From contig CAKSPN010000055.1 of assembly GCA_934481375.1 (NCBI GenBank), forward strand, positions 1 through 9,051: 9,051 nt of DNA, read 5' to 3'. The notes under the pieces are model-generated. The model ran no database searches. It saw nothing but the letters and a program-made list of their open reading frames with translations, and was not told where the DNA came from. This DNA is from an uncultured Clostridia bacterium (lineage in GTDB: Bacteria; Bacillota; Clostridia; UBA1381). Positions 1 through 5,749 of this stretch are shown one piece after another. Made by a program: the position numbers and the translations under genes. Position 1 is the stretch's first letter, and every line of letters starts with the position of its first letter.

Positions 1-89
1 GGAAAGACCACATTTAATAAAAATACGATAATACATATTATAGCCACCGGTGCTGTTACCGCAACGACAAGCATTATATCATTCTTCAT
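1..89 (-). CDS. N-terminal part of an unidentified membrane protein (runs off left edge)
   Basis: An open frame of 29 complete codons starts at an ATG (89-87) and runs off the window edge. It begins MKNDIMLVVAVTAPVAIIC and continues as one long hydrophobic stretch, which reads as a membrane anchor or first transmembrane helix with a short polar N-terminus. The start is well supported: an AAGGAGGG ribosome site (96-103) lies six bases upstream, and a good promoter (120-147) predicts a leader of about 24 nt. Too little is present to name a family. It could be a small single-span membrane protein or the start of a larger transporter. Confidence 0.7.
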   Translation of the reverse strand, partial: MKNDIMLVVAVTAPVAIICIIVFLLNVVF

Positions 90-119
90 TGCTAACCCTC
101 CTTGTGATGCATAATATAT

Positions 120-147
120 ATTTTATCATTTTTTGTTTTCTTGTCAA
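120..147 (-). promoter_or_regulatory. Sigma-A promoter of the left-edge membrane-protein gene
   Basis: On the minus strand a perfect TTGACA -35 (147-142) is followed after 16 bp by TAAAAT (125-120), preceded by TG one base upstream (extended -10, TGATAAAAT). The predicted start near 113 leaves about 24 nt to the ATG at 89 and keeps the ribosome site intact. The T-rich DNA around 148-180 lies just upstream, like an UP element. Confidence 0.7.
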
Positions 148-299
148 GATTTTTTTACATTTTTACACATTTTTCATCATTATGCCCCCAAAGAACTTAT
201 TTCTCCGCTTAATACTGTATTTTTATTACAATCCCATAATCAATTTTGCTGCAGAAAATTAGCTTATAAATAAAAAAAGCAAATTTTTCAAAAAAAGTG

Positions 300-328
300 T
301 TGACAAAGCCGCAAAAATCGAGTATAAT
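300..328 (+). promoter_or_regulatory. Consensus sigma-A promoter of tRNA-Met
   Basis: TTGACA (300-305), a 17-bp spacer and TATAAT (323-328) match the sigma-A/sigma-70 consensus at all twelve hexamer positions with ideal spacing. The predicted start near 335 leaves an eight-base leader before the mature tRNA 5' end at 343. An A/T-rich stretch (about 265-297) sits upstream, as is common for strong stable-RNA promoters. Confidence 0.88.
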
Positions 329-342
329 AGTAAACGTTGTAC

Positions 343-419
343 GGCGGTATAGCTCAGTTGGCTAGAGCATGCGGTTCATACCCGCAGTGTCACTAGTTCG
401 AATCTAGTTACCGCTACCA
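343..419 (+). tRNA. tRNA-Met (anticodon CAU), elongator type
   Basis: A full cloverleaf can be drawn. The acceptor is GGCGGTA (343-349) with TACCGCT (409-415), including a G1-U72 wobble. The D stem is GCTC/GAGC (352-355, 365-368). The anticodon stem TGCGG/CCGCA (370-374, 382-386) has loop TTCATAC, placing CAT at 377-379. The variable loop has five bases. The T stem ACTAG/CTAGT surrounds TTCGAAT (397-403). The discriminator is A416 and CCA is encoded (417-419). The paired first position and the GGCGGT...GGCTAGAGC pattern resemble the Bacillus elongator tRNA-Met rather than the initiator, which has a 1-72 mismatch and three G-C pairs in the anticodon stem. A tRNA-Ile2 modified by TilS (lysidine at C34) also has CAU and is less likely but cannot be fully excluded by eye. 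Confidence 0.93.
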
Positions 420-424
420 AAGAA

Positions 425-455
425 AACGGAATGGATAAATCCATTCCGTTTTTTT
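425..455 (+). terminator. Intrinsic terminator of tRNA-Met, probably bidirectional
   Basis: A perfect 10-12 bp stem, AACGGAATGGAT (425-436) with ATCCATTCCGTT (439-450), is followed on the plus strand by seven T residues (449-455). It begins a few bases after the tRNA CCA. On the minus strand the same hairpin is followed by GTTTTCTTT, so it may also stop transcripts arriving from the convergent DMT permease gene that ends at 460. Confidence 0.9.
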
Positions 456-459
456 GATA

Positions 460-1311
460 TTACAGCAAGCAAACGCCTATAAGCGATAATATTCCGCCCG
501 CCATTCCCACAGTCTGACGCACCGTTAGCTTTTCTTTAAAAAGAATAACTGAACACAGCGAGGTTAATATCACGGGGCCGCCGTTCACAACAGGGAAAAA
601 TATCTGGCTAGGAATAATTCCTGATAATTTTAAATTCAGATAATTCATTGTAAACGTACAAACTCCGCACACAAGAGCAAAAATAACGGTTGCTTTTTCA
701 AACTTCTGCATTCCCCCCTTTTTTGCCGCAAATGCGGAGTACATAAGCGACACCGCAAACGAACATGCAAGAAACGGAAAAAGTTCATCTTTATGTACCG
801 AGCTTTGGTGAATTTTCTGCATTACCCCTATGGCTCCCTGCGCAAAAAACGATACCGCACAAGCGATAATCCATTTTAAATTCATCTTTTTCCCCTTTTC
901 ACCGCTCTTTGCGCCAAGTGTAATAAACCCTATCAGAAGCGCCATTGACAGCGCTTTCATAACGCTGAGCTTTTCCCCGTACAAAAATACGCCCGACAGC
1001 GCCGGTATAATCATTGATGCCGTTATAATCAACGCCGTTATATGCATGGGGCCTTCCGCAAAGGCTTTTATTCTGCACGAATACATAAATACTCCCGTTA
1101 TACCGAATATTACACCCATAATTACACTGTAAAGCGATACGCCGCTGCCGATTGACAAAACTGTAAACAACAATGTACACACCGCAAACATAATGCAGTT
1201 AAAGGCATACACACTGCCTCCGGATTTTAATTTTTCCTTGCCGGCTATATTAAATACAATGTCCTGCACCAATACGGAAAGCATCGACACCGATAAAAGC
1301 AAAATGTTCAT
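460..1311 (-). CDS. EamA/DMT-superfamily transporter
   Basis: The 283-residue product is almost wholly hydrophobic, with about ten predicted membrane helices in two similar halves of about 140 residues, the normal size and internal duplication of the EamA (DUF6) drug/metabolite transporter family. Both halves end in the typical motif of a short loop with E-K-L followed by a glycine-rich helix (FLYGEKLSV near 108-116 and ILFKEKLTV near 257-265). A charged KSGEKGKK linker near 135-142 separates the halves. The likely role is efflux or uptake of a small metabolite across the plasma membrane; the substrate cannot be told from sequence. The ATG follows an AAGGGGG ribosome site nine bases upstream (1321-1327) and a near-perfect promoter at 1357-1385. 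It appears to be a single-gene unit ending at the shared terminator. Confidence 0.87.
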   Translation of the reverse strand: MNILLLSVSMLSVLVQDIVFNIAGKEKLKSGGSVYAFNCIMFAVCTLLFTVLSIGSGVSLYSVIMGVIFGITGVFMYSCRIKAFAEGPMHITALIITASMIIPALSGVFLYGEKLSVMKALSMALLIGFITLGAKSGEKGKKMNLKWIIACAVSFFAQGAIGVMQKIHQSSVHKDELFPFLACSFAVSLMYSAFAAKKGGMQKFEKATVIFALVCGVCTFTMNYLNLKLSGIIPSQIFFPVVNGGPVILTSLCSVILFKEKLTVRQTVGMAGGILSLIGVCLL

Positions 1312-1356
1312 TTTAAAGTTCCCCCTTAAATTTATGCAATCAGTTGCACTTTGCGC

Positions 1357-1385
1357 ATTATATCACGCCAAAGCGTGATTGTCAA
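1357..1385 (-). promoter_or_regulatory. Promoter of the DMT transporter gene with a palindrome in the spacer
   Basis: TTGACA (1385-1380), a 17-bp spacer and TATAAT (1362-1357) form a consensus promoter with an extended -10 (TGATATAAT). The spacer is filled by an inverted repeat, ATCACGC (1362-1368) and GCGTGAT (1373-1379) around four bases. A strong promoter with a palindrome between its hexamers is a classic place for a repressor operator, though no regulator gene lies nearby. The predicted start near 1350 gives a leader of about 39 nt. Confidence 0.82.
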
Positions 1386-1388
1386 TGG

Positions 1389-1493
1389 TTACATCATACC
1401 CATAATGCTCATTACGGTTATTATTGCCGTGGGTACAATCATAGCTATCGCTACTACTATGCAAATAATTCTTATCATTTTTTTACTGAACAT
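1389..1493 (-). CDS. Small hydrophobic membrane protein, 34 residues
   Basis: This short frame lies between the SLH gene and the DMT promoter. It starts MFSKKMIRII, runs through a hydrophobic stretch to PTAIITVMSIMGMM and ends at TAA (1391-1389). The layout is a basic N-terminus (K4, K5, R8), a single membrane span (about residues 7-30) and six or more methionines. A GGAG (1504-1507) sits about ten bases before the ATG, a slightly long but usable spacing. It begins 22 bases after the SLH stop codon in the same direction and has no promoter of its own, so it is probably translated from the SLH mRNA. No family is recognised. Length, basic start and span fit a single-pass regulatory or structural small protein. 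Chance remains possible for so short a frame. Confidence 0.6.
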   Translation of the reverse strand: MFSKKMIRIICIVVAIAMIVPTAIITVMSIMGMM

Positions 1494-1515
1494 TTTTAAT
1501 AATCTCCGTTTCCGC

Positions 1516-2190
1516 TCAGCCTTCCGCCTGAAGCTTATTCATTACTCTTAATATAACTGCCGCCGCCTGCGCTCTTGTTGTTTTGCCTGTCGGGTCAAAT
1601 CTGCCGTCATTTCCCTTTATTATGCCGTTTGCCGCCGCAAGCTTAACGCCCGTAACCGCCCAGGGGGTTATTGTATCGCTGTCCTCAAATTCAATCTCCT
1701 GTTCGGGTGCAAGCGTTTTCATTGTATTCGCATTTAATATGTACTGATACATACTCATTGTGATAAAAGCCATTTCCTCTCTTGTTATGGGAGTATCGCC
1801 GTTAAAAGCACCGGTATATTTTACAGTACCGTCCACTACACTGCTGTCGTATGACGCAATCATTTCTTTTGGAATAAGTCCTTTTACCATTGCGCCGTTA
1901 AGGTATGAGCTGTACCACACCTGCGGAGTAACGTCAAGACAGCCCTCGGCGCTACATTCTTCGGGAGCTATGCCCGTAACGCCCATTATCATTTTCAGAT
2001 ACTGCGCTCTCGTTACAACGCTGTCGGGGGCAAAATATCCGTCTTCTACTCCGTTTATTATATTCTTTTGAGCAAGCTCGTCTATCGCCTGTTCTGCCCA
2101 GTGTCCTTTTGTATCGTAAAACATTTCGGCATATGCGCCCGTTGAGAGCATAACCGACGCCGCCAATAAAAATGCTGTTATCTTTTTCAT
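1516..2190 (-). CDS. Secreted S-layer-homology (SLH) domain protein
   Basis: The 224-residue protein starts MKKITAFLLAASVMLSTGAY, a Sec signal peptide with likely cleavage after the AYA at residues 19-21. The rest is three SLH units. Unit 1 (about 22-74) has GHWAEQAI, INGVEDGYFAPD and VTRAQYLKMI. Unit 2 (about 82-152) is divergent, with WYSSYLNGA and TPITREEMAF. Unit 3 (about 168-221) has WAVTGVKLAAANGIIKG, FDPTGKTTRAQAAAVILRVM. SLH domains bind pyruvylated secondary cell-wall polymers and hold proteins on the cell surface. No catalytic domain is present, so this is a bare anchor or a structural/adaptor protein. An in-frame ATG lies at 2214, but the start at 2190 was chosen because it gives a proper signal peptide and has GGAG (2197-2200) six bases upstream. 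Confidence 0.9.
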   Translation of the reverse strand: MKKITAFLLAASVMLSTGAYAEMFYDTKGHWAEQAIDELAQKNIINGVEDGYFAPDSVVTRAQYLKMIMGVTGIAPEECSAEGCLDVTPQVWYSSYLNGAMVKGLIPKEMIASYDSSVVDGTVKYTGAFNGDTPITREEMAFITMSMYQYILNANTMKTLAPEQEIEFEDSDTITPWAVTGVKLAAANGIIKGNDGRFDPTGKTTRAQAAAVILRVMNKLQAEG

Positions 2191-2205
2191 ATCCTTCTCC
2201 ATTCC

Positions 2206-2222
2206 GGCACGCATTGCGTGCC
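2206..2222 (-). promoter_or_regulatory. 17-bp palindrome in the 5' leader of the SLH gene
   Basis: GGCACGCA (2206-2213) and TGCGTGCC (2215-2222) form an eight-base inverted repeat around one central base. It falls between the predicted transcript start (near 2232) and the GGAG ribosome site (2197-2200). As RNA it would fold into a GC-rich hairpin (seven pairs, three-base loop) just upstream of the ribosome site. It could be an operator or a leader hairpin that affects mRNA stability or translation. Confidence 0.5.
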
Positions 2223-2238
2223 TTGCTGATTTATGTTA

Positions 2239-2267
2239 ATTATAACGCAATATCATAAAAAAATCAA
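2239..2267 (-). promoter_or_regulatory. Promoter of the SLH gene
   Basis: TATAAT (2244-2239) is preceded after 17 bp by TTGATT (2267-2262). The -35 box overlaps the last bases of tadA. The predicted start near 2232 gives a 42-nt leader that carries the palindrome at 2206-2222. This promoter would also drive the 34-residue gene downstream. Confidence 0.65.
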
Positions 2268-2725
2268 TGCCATTTTCTGCCTTTCCTTAATTCACGAAAA
2301 AAATCTTTTAATAGAGCGGTACATTCCTCCATACACACACCGCCCTCCGTTTCCGCCGTGTAATTGCATAAATTCATTCCCAAAATATCCAATGCCGACC
2401 CCGCACAGCCGGATTTTTTATCGTATGCGCCGAAATACACCTTGTCTATGCGTGCATTGAGTATCGCCCCGGCACACATCGGACACGGTTCAAGCGTTAC
2501 ATATAATTCACAATCAGGCAAACGCCAGCCGCCGAGTTTTCTGCACGCACGGTCTATCGCAATAATTTCGGCATGCAATAATGCGTTCTTCTTTGTTTCA
2601 CGGCGGTTGTACCCCCGCGAGATGATTTCACCGTTCCGCACAACAACCGCTCCCACAGGCATTTCACCGAGTTTGTATGCTTTTTTTGCCTGCTTTATTG
2701 CCTCATACATAAACTTTTCTTCCAT
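2264..2725 (-). CDS. tadA: tRNA-specific adenosine deaminase TadA
   Basis: The 153-residue protein belongs to the cytidine/deoxycytidylate deaminase fold and has the usual TadA length. It carries the zinc and catalytic motif HAE (residues 51-53, with E53 as proton shuttle) and the second zinc motif PCPMC (80-84, ligands C81 and C84). The TadA-typical EMPVGAVVV (21-29), NALLHAEIIAI (47-57) and LEPCPMCAGAI (78-88) are present. TadA deaminates A34 to inosine in tRNA-Arg(ACG), allowing CGU/CGC/CGA decoding, and is normally essential. The start at 2725 has GGAG seven bases upstream (2733-2736). No convincing promoter was found in the gap above it, so it is probably co-transcribed from mnmG, another tRNA-modification gene, through the repeat-bearing spacer. 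Confidence 0.95.
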   Translation of the reverse strand: MEEKFMYEAIKQAKKAYKLGEMPVGAVVVRNGEIISRGYNRRETKKNALLHAEIIAIDRACRKLGGWRLPDCELYVTLEPCPMCAGAILNARIDKVYFGAYDKKSGCAGSALDILGMNLCNYTAETEGGVCMEECTALLKDFFRELRKGRKWH

Positions 2726-2780
2726 AATAATTCTCCGTGAAATTTATTGAGGATATGCCCGCTTATTTTCGCTGTTTTGG

Positions 2781-2823
2781 TACTCCGAGAAACGATAAAC
2801 AGTGAGATGCGCAGCTTATTTTC
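2781..2823. repeat. 43-bp palindromic repeat, copy 1
   Basis: This copy begins TACTCCGAGAAACGATAAAC and ends GCAGCTTATTTTC. It is 41/43 identical to the copy at 2888-2930. It can fold: GAAA pairs with TTTC, ATAA with TTAT, and GTG with CGC through a G-U pair around an AGATG loop. It lies in the mnmG-tadA spacer. A ten-base tail fragment, GCTTATTTTC, is also seen alone at 2761-2770. Confidence 0.8.
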
Positions 2824-2887
2824 CTTATTCCACTGCACCGAAAAGAAGCAGCAGATTGTTGTTTTGAGTTTCGACGGCGTATGCAGA

Positions 2888-2930
2888 TACTCCGAGAAAC
2901 GATAAATAGCGAGATGCGCAGCTTATTTTC
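2888..2930. repeat. 43-bp palindromic repeat, copy 2, overlapping the mnmG stop codon
   Basis: This second copy lies 107 bp from the first and differs at two positions. One of these turns the G-U pair of the inner stem into GCG/CGC, so the hairpin is kept. Here the stem can extend into flanking bases (CCGA at 2892-2895 with TCGG at 2929-2932). The element includes the TAA stop of mnmG (2923-2925) and its last codons. There is no T run after it on either strand, so it is not a standard intrinsic terminator; its 3'-of-gene position recalls REP-type extragenic palindromes. Confidence 0.8.
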
Positions 2931-3786
2931 GGCGCAGGCTTTCGAGCCAGATTATTAATACAGACAAATCCGCCGGAGAAACACCTGAAATACGTGATGC
3001 CTGTCCGAGAGATTTTGGCTGTACTTTGTTAAGCTTTTGGCGTGCCTCAAGGCGCAAGCCGTAGATTTCGCTGTAGTCCTGATTTTCGGGCAGGAGCTTG
3101 CGCTCCATTTTTTTGAACTGCTCTACCTGGCTTAGCTGGCGGTCGATATAGCCTTTATACTTTATCTTGATTTCCGCCTCCTCGCATACCTCATACGGCA
3201 GTTCGGGTCGGTTTTCGTCAATCGGGGCAAGCTTTTCATAGTCAAGCTCCGGTCTTTTCAGCAAATCGCCGAGCGTTATGCCCGTTTTAACAGGCGTTGA
3301 ATTGTATTGTTCAAGTAGTGGATTTGCCTTTGACGGCGGTACAACCGCAGAATTTATACGCTGTATTTCATTTTCAATATCAGACAGCTTTTTTTGAAGC
3401 TTTTCATACCTTTCATCGCTTATAAGTCCCACTCTGTGACCGAACGGTGTGAGCCGTTCGTCTGCATTATCCTGTCTTAAAAGCAGTCTGTACTCACTTC
3501 TTGACGTCATCATTCTGTACGGCTCATTCGTACCCTTTGTTACGAGATCGTCTATCAGCGTGCCGATATATCCGTCGGAACGGCTCAATATAAGCGGTTC
3601 CTCACCTTTCAGTTTCAGGGCGGCGTTTATTCCGGCAATAAGTCCCTGCGCTCCGGCTTCTTCATATCCCGACGTGCCATTGAACTGCCCTGCGCCGTAC
3701 AGTCCCGAAATATTTTTAAATTCAAGCGTTGCGTATAACTGCAAAGGGTCACAGCAATCATATTCTATAGCATACGCACTGCGCAT
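2923..3786 (-). CDS. mnmG: MnmG C-terminal part (separate open frame of the broken gene)
   Basis: The 287-residue frame begins MRSAYAIEYD, inside a conserved MnmG segment, not at a natural protein start. It carries the second family signature GQFNGTSGYEE (33-43), DDLVTKGTNEPYRMMTSR (79-96), EYRLLLRQDNADERL (98-112) and the helical C-terminal domain that in known MnmG binds MnmE and tRNA, ending near LGQASRISGVSPADLSVLI. Its ATG (3786-3784) shares one base with the TAA ending the upstream part, but no ribosome site precedes it. Translation would have to rely on re-initiation by ribosomes finishing the N-terminal part. The end of the frame lies in the 43-bp repeat. Confidence 0.7.
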   Translation of the reverse strand: MRSAYAIEYDCCDPLQLYATLEFKNISGLYGAGQFNGTSGYEEAGAQGLIAGINAALKLKGEEPLILSRSDGYIGTLIDDLVTKGTNEPYRMMTSRSEYRLLLRQDNADERLTPFGHRVGLISDERYEKLQKKLSDIENEIQRINSAVVPPSKANPLLEQYNSTPVKTGITLGDLLKRPELDYEKLAPIDENRPELPYEVCEEAEIKIKYKGYIDRQLSQVEQFKKMERKLLPENQDYSEIYGLRLEARQKLNKVQPKSLGQASRISGVSPADLSVLIIWLESLRRK

Positions 3787-4736
3787 TATTTCGGCAAGCT
3801 TGTTGAAAAGCCCTGTGCGTACATTTCCTTTGTATCAAGTCCCATAGGCTCAATAAAAAGCTGATGTCTCGGCTTCCCCTTAAAACGCATAACCTTGTCC
3901 TCTATGGACGGACAGTACCTCGGACCTATCCCCTCCACATATCCGCCGTACATTGCGGAGCGTTCGAGATTATCCGTAATAATTTTATGCGTGTTCTCGT
4001 TTGTGTACACAAGATAGCACGGAACCTGTTCTTTTTTTATCTCACCGCTTTCAAAAGAAAACGGAGTTATGCGCTCGTCGCCCGTTTCAAGCTCCATTTT
4101 GTCATAATCGAGAGAATCGGCATGTATTCTTGCCGGTGTTCCCGTCTTGAAACGGCGCAGTTCGACGCCGATTTTTTTCAAATTTTCGCTGAGCATATTT
4201 GCGGGAAACATTCCGTCGGGACCGCTCTCCTTGGAGTAACTGCCGATAAGGATTTTTCCTCTCAGATATGTGCCGGTTGCGATTATAACTGCTTTTGCCG
4301 TATACTCTGCACCCGTCTGCGTTACAACACCGCTCACTTTGCCGTTTTCGGTCTTTACTTCCACGATTTCCGCCTGTTTTATATCCAGATTTTCCTGCAT
4401 TTCCAGACGTTTTTTCATTTCCGTATGATATGCGCTCCTGTCTATCTGCGCTCTCAGCGAGTGTACCGCAGGACCTTTGCCTCGGTTAAGCATTTTGCTC
4501 TGTATAAACGTTTTGTCTGCGGCTTTTCCCATTTCACCGCCCAAAGCGTCTATCTCACGCACAAGATGTCCTTTTGCCGTTCCGCCTATGCTCGGATTGC
4601 ACGGCAGATTTCCTATAGCGTCAAGGCTTACCGAAAACATAACCGTTTTCACGCCGAGTCTTGCACAGGCAAGCGCCGCCTCAGCGCCGGCGTGTCCTCC
4701 GCCTATAACGGCGGCATCATATTCTCCGAGTATCAT
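3786..4736 (-). CDS. mnmG: MnmG N-terminal part (FAD-binding, truncated by frameshift)
   Basis: The 316-residue frame has the MnmG N-terminal two-thirds: the dinucleotide-binding loop VIGGGHAGAEAA (10-21), the signature PCNPSIGGTAKGHLVREID (45-63), NRGKGPAVHSLRAQIDR (84-100), ATGTYLRGKI (153-162), RFKTGTPARI (195-204) and GPRYCPSIEDKVMRF (271-285). Both cysteines conserved in the family are present (C46, C275). It ends STSLPK at a TAA (3788-3786), where intact proteins continue for about 300 residues. The ATG at 4736 overlaps the TGA of the YesL-like gene as ATGA, with AAGGA upstream inside that gene, so the two are translationally coupled. Confidence 0.8.
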   Translation of the reverse strand: MILGEYDAAVIGGGHAGAEAALACARLGVKTVMFSVSLDAIGNLPCNPSIGGTAKGHLVREIDALGGEMGKAADKTFIQSKMLNRGKGPAVHSLRAQIDRSAYHTEMKKRLEMQENLDIKQAEIVEVKTENGKVSGVVTQTGAEYTAKAVIIATGTYLRGKILIGSYSKESGPDGMFPANMLSENLKKIGVELRRFKTGTPARIHADSLDYDKMELETGDERITPFSFESGEIKKEQVPCYLVYTNENTHKIITDNLERSAMYGGYVEGIGPRYCPSIEDKVMRFKGKPRHQLFIEPMGLDTKEMYAQGFSTSLPK

Positions 4737-5671
4737 TTGTTTTCTTCCTTCTTTATCTTCTTTGCCAAATCGTCGTCAAATACCTTTTCTTCAGTATCGC
4801 TTTCCGTACCTTCAGCCGTATTCAGCACAAGTTTTTTCACGGTTCTTGCGGCATAAAATTCTATCAAAAATCTTGTAAAGAACATTCCTATTATGCCCGA
4901 AAAGAGCAATACTGTAAGGAATTTTGACGTAATCATATACGGGAGCAGCGACACTGCTCCGACAATAACGGTAAGCAATATATTCATCGGCAGTCTTGTG
5001 ACCGCAACAATTGCGGCATTTTTATAAAGCTGTTTTATTGTACATTCAACCGTTACCATAAGCTGATATATGTAGAACTGCATCCATGTAAATACTATAA
5101 GCAGAACTACCATTACATACAAAAGCGCCGCAAACACGATCTGTCCCGATGCGGCAAGCGCATAATAAAATTTGATTGCCACACCGCCGGCAAACAACAC
5201 AACGGTATTTATCAAAAGCACAACAACGGACTGTTTCAGATTTTCCTTAAACTTGTCCCAACCGTCGGAAAATATCCACACGTGCTGTCTGTTTGAAAAG
5301 CACCGCACTATATACGCATACGATGCCGAAACAGGACCGCTTCCGAAAAAGTTAAATATCAGAAATGCGCCGTTTATGTACACGAGCCGTAAAAGTCCCG
5401 ACGCACCGTCGGCATCTATTTCCTGCCCCAGCTTTGAGAAAAGTCCCACAACATCATCGGGCGAGGCGTTTATCATCATAGGCACGTATATCACTGCCAA
5501 AAACGCAAGCCAAATAATGGACGTGAGCGTATAGAGGGTGTTCGCCCCCAATATTTTTGTAAATTTATGAAATACTATATCCCAGTAAAGGAAAAAGCCT
5601 TTCTTTTCCGGCTCGTCCTTTGAAACGCCCTTTCCCGGTTTATTATAGTTTCCAAATCCCAAAAATCCCAT
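4733..5671 (-). CDS. YesL-like (DUF624) membrane protein
   Basis: The 312-residue protein opens MGFLGFGNYNKPGKGVSKDE, the proline/glycine-rich N-terminus often seen in clostridial DUF624/YesL proteins, followed by the family's core around FGSGPVSASYAYIVRC (109-124) and WDKFKENLKQS (138-148). About six membrane helices are visible (near 42-67, 98-122, 148-172, 180-208, 226-246 and 253-275). The tail is highly charged and soluble (about 280-312). YesL proteins are of unknown function and often sit near sugar ABC transporters; here the neighbour is mnmG instead. The ATG has AAGGAG (5682-5687) ten bases upstream. The preceding gap carries a mini-hairpin array that may be its leader RNA. Family assignment is likely, function unknown. 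Confidence 0.75.
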   Translation of the reverse strand: MGFLGFGNYNKPGKGVSKDEPEKKGFFLYWDIVFHKFTKILGANTLYTLTSIIWLAFLAVIYVPMMINASPDDVVGLFSKLGQEIDADGASGLLRLVYINGAFLIFNFFGSGPVSASYAYIVRCFSNRQHVWIFSDGWDKFKENLKQSVVVLLINTVVLFAGGVAIKFYYALAASGQIVFAALLYVMVVLLIVFTWMQFYIYQLMVTVECTIKQLYKNAAIVAVTRLPMNILLTVIVGAVSLLPYMITSKFLTVLLFSGIIGMFFTRFLIEFYAARTVKKLVLNTAEGTESDTEEKVFDDDLAKKIKKEENK

Positions 5672-5710
5672 TTATTCTGCACTCCTTAAACATTATATAA
5701 ATTTATTCTA

Positions 5711-5727
5711 TGCTGACTTTTTCAGCA
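5711..5727 (-). promoter_or_regulatory. Inverted repeat in the leader of the YesL-like gene
   Basis: TGCTGA (5711-5716) and TCAGCA (5722-5727) flank a five-base loop. In RNA this would form a six-pair hairpin about 24 bases upstream of the ribosome site. On the minus strand it is followed by TAGAATAAAT and not a U run, so it is not a terminator. It may be the last hairpin of the larger array. Confidence 0.45.
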
Positions 5728-5749
5728 AAATTAAATTTGCAATACAACT

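Larger units (their letters stand above)
2923..4736 (-). pseudogene. mnmG: mnmG (gidA), disrupted by an internal deletion and frameshift
   Basis: The two adjacent open frames (4736-3786 and 3786-2923) together cover the full MnmG protein except for a gap after STSLP (residues 311-315 of the first frame). E. coli and Bacillus MnmG have 16 residues between that LP and the A-x-[IM]-[VM]-R preceding the YAIEYD motif. Here the two motifs overlap instead, meaning about 52 bp is missing and the frame is lost. The residual junction contains GCCGAA (3795-3790), consistent with deletion between short direct repeats. Both flanks keep all family motifs, so the event looks recent. MnmG with MnmE installs (carboxymethyl)aminomethyl groups on tRNA U34. 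The gene is probably inactive unless the two parts are made separately and associate. Confidence 0.75.

Noticed and set aside
343..419. Initiator tRNA-fMet
   Set aside because: The first acceptor position is paired (G-U) and the anticodon stem lacks the three consecutive G-C pairs of initiators.
343..460. tRNA-Met as an attachment site of an integrated element
   Set aside because: No repeat of the tRNA 3' end was seen elsewhere in the window and no integrase is present. The tRNA is followed directly by its own terminator.
2191..2214. Longer N-terminus of the SLH protein from the ATG at 2214
   Set aside because: It would put charged residues before the signal peptide, would overlap the palindrome, and has no ribosome site. 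The ATG at 2190 has GGAG at good spacing.
2761..2930. CRISPR-like array in the mnmG-tadA gap
   Set aside because: There are only two full copies, the spacing is far from CRISPR spacer size, a copy overlaps a coding end, and no cas genes are nearby.
3780..3800. Programmed ribosomal frameshift in mnmG
   Set aside because: There is no heptameric slippery site at the junction, and about 17 conserved residues are missing. A simple frame change could not restore the protein.
3864..4856. Long plus-strand open frame (330 codons) antisense to mnmG
   Set aside because: It lies opposite mnmG, which has clear family motifs. The product has no recognisable domain and unusual composition (many R, H, F, Y, C), and no ribosome site is visible. 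It is best explained as a codon-bias shadow.
5692..5697. TATAAT as the -10 box of the YesL-like gene
   Set aside because: There is no -35 at suitable distance, and the implied start near 5685 falls inside the AAGGAG ribosome site, which would be truncated.
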